The notes beneath the pieces were generated by a model. It searched no databases, was not told the origin of the DNA, and saw only the letters and a program-made list of their open reading frames with translations. Shown here one piece after another: positions 60,915 to 64,000 of a stretch of DNA of 64,000 nt (the first letter of the stretch is position 1; every line of letters starts with the position of its first letter). The stretch comes from Nonomuraea thailandensis (GTDB lineage: Bacteria; Actinomycetota; Actinomycetes; Streptosporangiales; Streptosporangiaceae). A program made the position numbers and the translations under genes. Location: positions 11,301,001 to 11,365,000 of the forward strand of contig NZ_JAMZEB010000002.1 in the NCBI RefSeq assembly GCF_024172165.1, read 5' to 3'.

Positions 60915-62372
60915 GTGCGCGGCCACGAGCTCTTGACCGTTGTCTGGGCTGGTCAAGGGGTCACCAGGGGAGCCAGGCCGCGCACGCCCTCCTGGGTGCA
61001 CTCCTACAGGCTCAGGGCCGTGCTGGGCGACCTGTGCGGGGCCTGGCTCGGGGCGGGGGCCGCGTTCACGGTCAGGTTCGGCGGGCTCACCCCGTACGTG
61101 CTGCCGTACCTGCTGGTCAGCCTGGCGCTGCCGCTGGTGTGGTGCGGCGCGGTGGCGCTCAGCCGCGCCTACGAGCCGCGCATGCTCGGCGTCGGCTCCG
61201 AGGAGTTCCGCCGGGTCGTCCAGGCCGGGATGGCGCTGACGGCGGGCACGGCCATCGGCTCCTACGTCACCAAGACCGACGTCGCCCGCGGCTACGTCGT
61301 GCTGGCCCTGCCGCTGGTCACGCTGCTCACGCTGATCTTCAGGCACGCCCTGCGCCGCGCGCTGTACCGCCGCAGGGCCTCGGGGGCCTGCATGCGCAAG
61401 GTCGTCGCCGTCGGCCACGCCGCCTCGATCGCCGAGCTGGTCCGCCTGTTCCGCAGGGAGCGCCACCACGGCATGGACGTCGTGGCCGCCTGCCTGCCCG
61501 GCGGCCACGCGGGGGAGCGGCTGGACGAGGTGCCCGTCGCGGGCGACCTCAGCGACGTGCCCCTGGCGGTGGAGCACTTCGCCGCCGACACGGTGGCCGT
61601 GCTGGCCTGCCCCGAGATGGACGGCCAGGCGCTGCGCCGGCTGGCCTGGCGGCTGGAGCGCAGCCACACCGAGCTCGTCGTGGCCCCCGCGCTGATGGAC
61701 GTGGCGGGCCCGCGCACCACGATCAGGCCGGTGGCGGGCATGCCGCTGCTGCACGTCGAGCACCCCGAGCTGGCCGGCGCCAGGCAGCTCGTCAAGAACG
61801 TCTTCGACCGGCTGGTGGCCGCGGCCCTGCTGGTGCTGCTGTCGCCGCTGCTGGCGGGGCTGGCGATGGCGGTGCGCGCGACCAGCCCCGGGCCCGCGCT
61901 CTTCCGCCAGACCAGGGTGGGCAGGGACGGGCGGCTGTTCACGATCCTGAAGTTCCGCACCATGCGGCGCGGCTCGGAGGAGCAGAAGATCACCCTGGTG
62001 AGCGACAGGGAGGGCGTGCTGTTCAAGCTCCGCAACGACCCCCGGGTCACGCCGCTCGGGACGCTGATGCGCAGGCACTCGCTGGACGAGCTGCCGCAGC
62101 TCCTCAACGTCGTACGCGGCCACATGTCGCTCGTCGGCCCCCGGCCTCCACTGCCGGACGAGGTGGCACGCTACGGTGACGACGTGCGCCGGCGACTCCT
62201 CGTACGCCCCGGGCTGACCGGGCTGTGGCAGGTCAGTGGCAGATCTGACCTATCGTGGGAGGAATCCGTGCGTCTCGACCTGCGTTACGTGGAGAACTGG
62301 TCCCTCACCCTGGACCTCCAGATCCTGTGGAAGACTTGGTCGGCTGTCGCCCGCGGGCAAGGAGCATATTGA
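60915..62372 (+). CDS. Polyprenyl-phosphate sugar-1-phosphate transferase
   Basis: 485-residue membrane enzyme of the WbaP/WcaJ-like bacterial sugar transferase family, which starts exopolysaccharide assembly by moving a sugar-1-phosphate onto undecaprenyl phosphate. Four or five N-terminal helices (about 30-150), a central Rossmann-like domain (about 155-290) and the C-terminal catalytic domain (about 295-485): KFRTMRRGS, NDPRVTPLGTLMRRHSLDELPQLLNV, GHMSLVGPRPPLP, RPGLTGLWQVSGRS. GTG 60915 behind TGGAGG. cysQ overlaps its stop by one base, suggesting a joint role with sulphate activation. Confidence 0.94.
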   Translation: MRGHELLTVVWAGQGVTRGARPRTPSWVHSYRLRAVLGDLCGAWLGAGAAFTVRFGGLTPYVLPYLLVSLALPLVWCGAVALSRAYEPRMLGVGSEEFRRVVQAGMALTAGTAIGSYVTKTDVARGYVVLALPLVTLLTLIFRHALRRALYRRRASGACMRKVVAVGHAASIAELVRLFRRERHHGMDVVAACLPGGHAGERLDEVPVAGDLSDVPLAVEHFAADTVAVLACPEMDGQALRRLAWRLERSHTELVVAPALMDVAGPRTTIRPVAGMPLLHVEHPELAGARQLVKNVFDRLVAAALLVLLSPLLAGLAMAVRATSPGPALFRQTRVGRDGRLFTILKFRTMRRGSEEQKITLVSDREGVLFKLRNDPRVTPLGTLMRRHSLDELPQLLNVVRGHMSLVGPRPPLPDEVARYGDDVRRRLLVRPGLTGLWQVSGRSDLSWEESVRLDLRYVENWSLTLDLQILWKTWSAVARGQGAY

Positions 62373-63136
62373 TGACGATTCGCGACGACCACGCCCTGGC
62401 CGCCGACCTGGCGACCGAGGCGGGGGAGAGGCTGTTGCGGGTCCGCGAGCGGGTGGGGTTCTCCGACTCCGCCGCGCTGCGGGCCGAAGGCGACAGGTCC
62501 TCTCACGTCTACCTCATGGAGTCGCTGGCCCGGTTGCGGCCCAGCGACAGCGTGCTGTCGGAGGAGGCCACCCGCGAGGAGCGGCTCGACCCCCGGAGGT
62601 TGAAGGCCGAGCGGGTGTGGATCGTCGATCCTCTTGACGGCACCAGGGAGTTCTCCGAGGAGGGCCGGGCCGACTGGGCCGTGCACGTGGCGCTGTGGGA
62701 GCGGGGCAGGCTGGCCGCCGGAGCCGTGGCGCTGCCCGCGCAGGGGCGCACGCTGACGACCTCCGAGCCGCCCGAGCTGCCGTCCTTCGACAAGGGCCGC
62801 TTCCGCATCGCGGTGAGCCGCACCAGGCCGCCCGAGTTCGTGCAGAAGCTGGCCTACCTCGTCGGGGCCGACCTCGTCCCCATCGGCTCGGCCGGGGCTA
62901 AGATCTCGGCGGTGCTCACCGGCGAGGTGGAGGCGTACGTACACGCCGGAGGCCAGTACGAATGGGATTCCGCCGCGCCGGTCGCCGTGGCGCTGGCCGC
63001 GGGGGCCCACGCGAGCCGCATCGACGGCTCGGAGGCCACCTACAACCAAGCCGACCCCTCACTACCAGATATTCTTGTTTCCCTACCGGAGCTGGCGGCA
63101 TCCCTGCTCGCCGGCATCCGGGACCTGCACCGCTGA
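62372..63136 (+). CDS. cysQ: 3'(2'),5'-bisphosphate nucleotidase (CysQ, IMPase family)
   Basis: 254-residue Mg-dependent phosphatase that removes the 3'-phosphate of PAP or PAPS, keeping the sulphate-assimilation or sulphotransfer pool balanced. Metal-site motifs: SEEATREE, WIVDPLDGTREFSEEGRADW and GGQYEWDSAAPVAVA. ATG 62372 is one base into the sugar transferase stop, behind AAGGAG. It is followed by cysD, 19 bases away. Confidence 0.9.
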   Translation: MTIRDDHALAADLATEAGERLLRVRERVGFSDSAALRAEGDRSSHVYLMESLARLRPSDSVLSEEATREERLDPRRLKAERVWIVDPLDGTREFSEEGRADWAVHVALWERGRLAAGAVALPAQGRTLTTSEPPELPSFDKGRFRIAVSRTRPPEFVQKLAYLVGADLVPIGSAGAKISAVLTGEVEAYVHAGGQYEWDSAAPVAVALAAGAHASRIDGSEATYNQADPSLPDILVSLPELAASLLAGIRDLHR

Positions 63137-63155
63137 ACCCGCCGGAGGGAGCTCC

Positions 63156-64000
63156 ATGCTGCAGCGCGACTACACGACGTCGCAGCTCGACGTGCTCGAA
63201 GCAGAAGCCATTCACATCATGCGAGAAGTGGCTGCCGAGTTCGAGCGTCCCTGTCTGCTCTTCTCCGGAGGCAAGGACTCCATCGTCATGCTCCGCATCG
63301 CGGAGAAGGCGTTCTGGCCCGCGGCGATCCCGTTCCCGCTCATGCACGTGGACACGGGGCACAACTTCGACGAGGTCATCGAGTTCCGCGACCGCCGCTC
63401 CGCCGAGCTGGGCGCGCGGCTGATCGTCGCCAGCGTGCAGGACTCCATCGACCAGGGCCGCGTGGTGGAGGAGACGGGCCGGCGCGCCTCGCGCAACCGC
63501 CTGCAGACCACCACGCTGCTCGACGCGATCGAGGAGCACGAGTTCGACGCCGTCTTCGGCGGCGCCAGGCGTGACGAGGAGAAGGCCCGCGCCAAGGAGC
63601 GGGTGTTCTCCTTCCGCGACGACTTCGGGCAGTGGGACCCGAAGAACCAGCGTCCGGAGTTGTGGAGCCTGTACAACTCGCGCATCCGCAAGGGCGAGCA
63701 CATCCGCGTCTTCCCGCTGTCCAACTGGACCGAGCTCGACGTCTGGGACTACATCAGGCGCGAGGGCATCGAGATCCCCTCCATCTACTTCGCCCACACC
63801 CGCAAGGTCTTCGAGCGCGACGGCATGCTGCTGCCCGACGGCGACGTCGTGCAGCGAGGCGAGGACGAGCCGCTGTTCGAGGCCGTGGTGCGCTACCGCA
63901 CCGTGGGCGACATGACCTGCACCGGCGCCGTGCAGTCCACGGCCGCCACGGTCGAGGAGATCATCGAGGAGATCGCGGCCACCCGGATCACCGAGCGCGG
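63156..64000 (+). CDS. cysD: Sulphate adenylyltransferase subunit 2 (3' partial)
   Basis: Catalytic subunit of the heterodimeric ATP sulphurylase that makes adenylyl sulphate. The window holds 281 codons and the frame is still open at the edge. The N-terminal PP-loop is LFSGGKDSIVMLRIAEKAFW, followed by HVDTGHNFDEVIEFRD, ETGRRASRNRLQTTTLLDAI, GGARRDEEKARAKER, and FPLSNWTELDVWDYI. ATG 63156 lies behind GGAGGGAG, 19 bases from cysQ. cysN, the GTPase partner, is expected just downstream but not visible. Confidence 0.96.
   Translation, partial: MLQRDYTTSQLDVLEAEAIHIMREVAAEFERPCLLFSGGKDSIVMLRIAEKAFWPAAIPFPLMHVDTGHNFDEVIEFRDRRSAELGARLIVASVQDSIDQGRVVEETGRRASRNRLQTTTLLDAIEEHEFDAVFGGARRDEEKARAKERVFSFRDDFGQWDPKNQRPELWSLYNSRIRKGEHIRVFPLSNWTELDVWDYIRREGIEIPSIYFAHTRKVFERDGMLLPDGDVVQRGEDEPLFEAVVRYRTVGDMTCTGAVQSTAATVEEIIEEIAATRITER

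Noticed and set aside
60860..62179. Plus-strand frame of 439 codons in the sugar transferase region
   Set aside because: Off-frame shadow of the sugar transferase, Arg/Ala/Gly-rich with no motif.

Overview
This window is chromosomal DNA of a very high-GC filamentous-type actinomycete. Three gene blocks support that: metG-tatD-rpfB-rsmA-ispE-(ABC-F), tRNA-Gln-glmU-prs-rplY-pth, and mutT1-ppk. GTG starts, ATGA/GTGA stop-start overlaps and apparent leaderless genes are common. The order Streptosporangiales (Nonomuraea-like) is my best guess from gene content; it is inference, since no 16S rRNA gene is present.

Layout. 1-4 kb: the end of an MFS efflux pump, then a PAS/GAF/PP2C phosphatase translationally coupled to a B12-binding protein. 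4-27 kb is accessory DNA, mostly small regulator plus enzyme pairs: a secreted rhamnogalacturonan lyase behind two LacI-type boxes, a D-aminoacylase, P450/TetR/small-barrel genes, LysR/RidA, secreted proteins including a peptidase-like protein with a destroyed zinc site, proline iminopeptidase, Lrp/DUF2000, AraC/LysE, an ECF sigma factor with its YCII partner, and MerR/beta-lactamase-fold genes. Many divergent pairs have a clear palindrome between them, so likely operators can be read directly.

27-34 kb: a membrane glycosylation region with two paralogous protein O-mannosyltransferases around rsmI, a further GT-C-like membrane protein and a GT2 polyprenyl-sugar synthase. 34-47 kb: the conserved housekeeping block metG-tatD-rpfB-rsmA-ispE-ABC-F, interrupted twice, by a receptor kinase/FG-GAP operon between rpfB and rsmA and by an SDR/TetR pair between rsmA and ispE. 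47-49 kb: MarR divergent from a methyltransferase/glyoxalase pair. 48.9-54.4 kb: a polyphosphate region (CYTH-CHAD, P450, MutT1, PPK). 54.5-56.4 kb: a fatty acid desaturase with a TetR regulator that carries a charged coiled-coil tail. 56.7-60.8 kb: tRNA-Gln, glmU, prs, rplY, pth. 60.9 kb to the end: a polyprenyl-phosphate sugar transferase coupled to cysQ and cysD, the last running off the window.

No phage, insertion sequence, CRISPR array or rRNA was seen. The best candidates for new biology are the phosphatase/B12-protein pair, the pseudo-peptidase, the SDR lacking its catalytic Tyr/Lys, the coiled-coil TetR, the nested operator/promoter at the MarR-methyltransferase junction, and the sugar transferase-cysQ-cysD operon. 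None is proven to be a new system from sequence alone.
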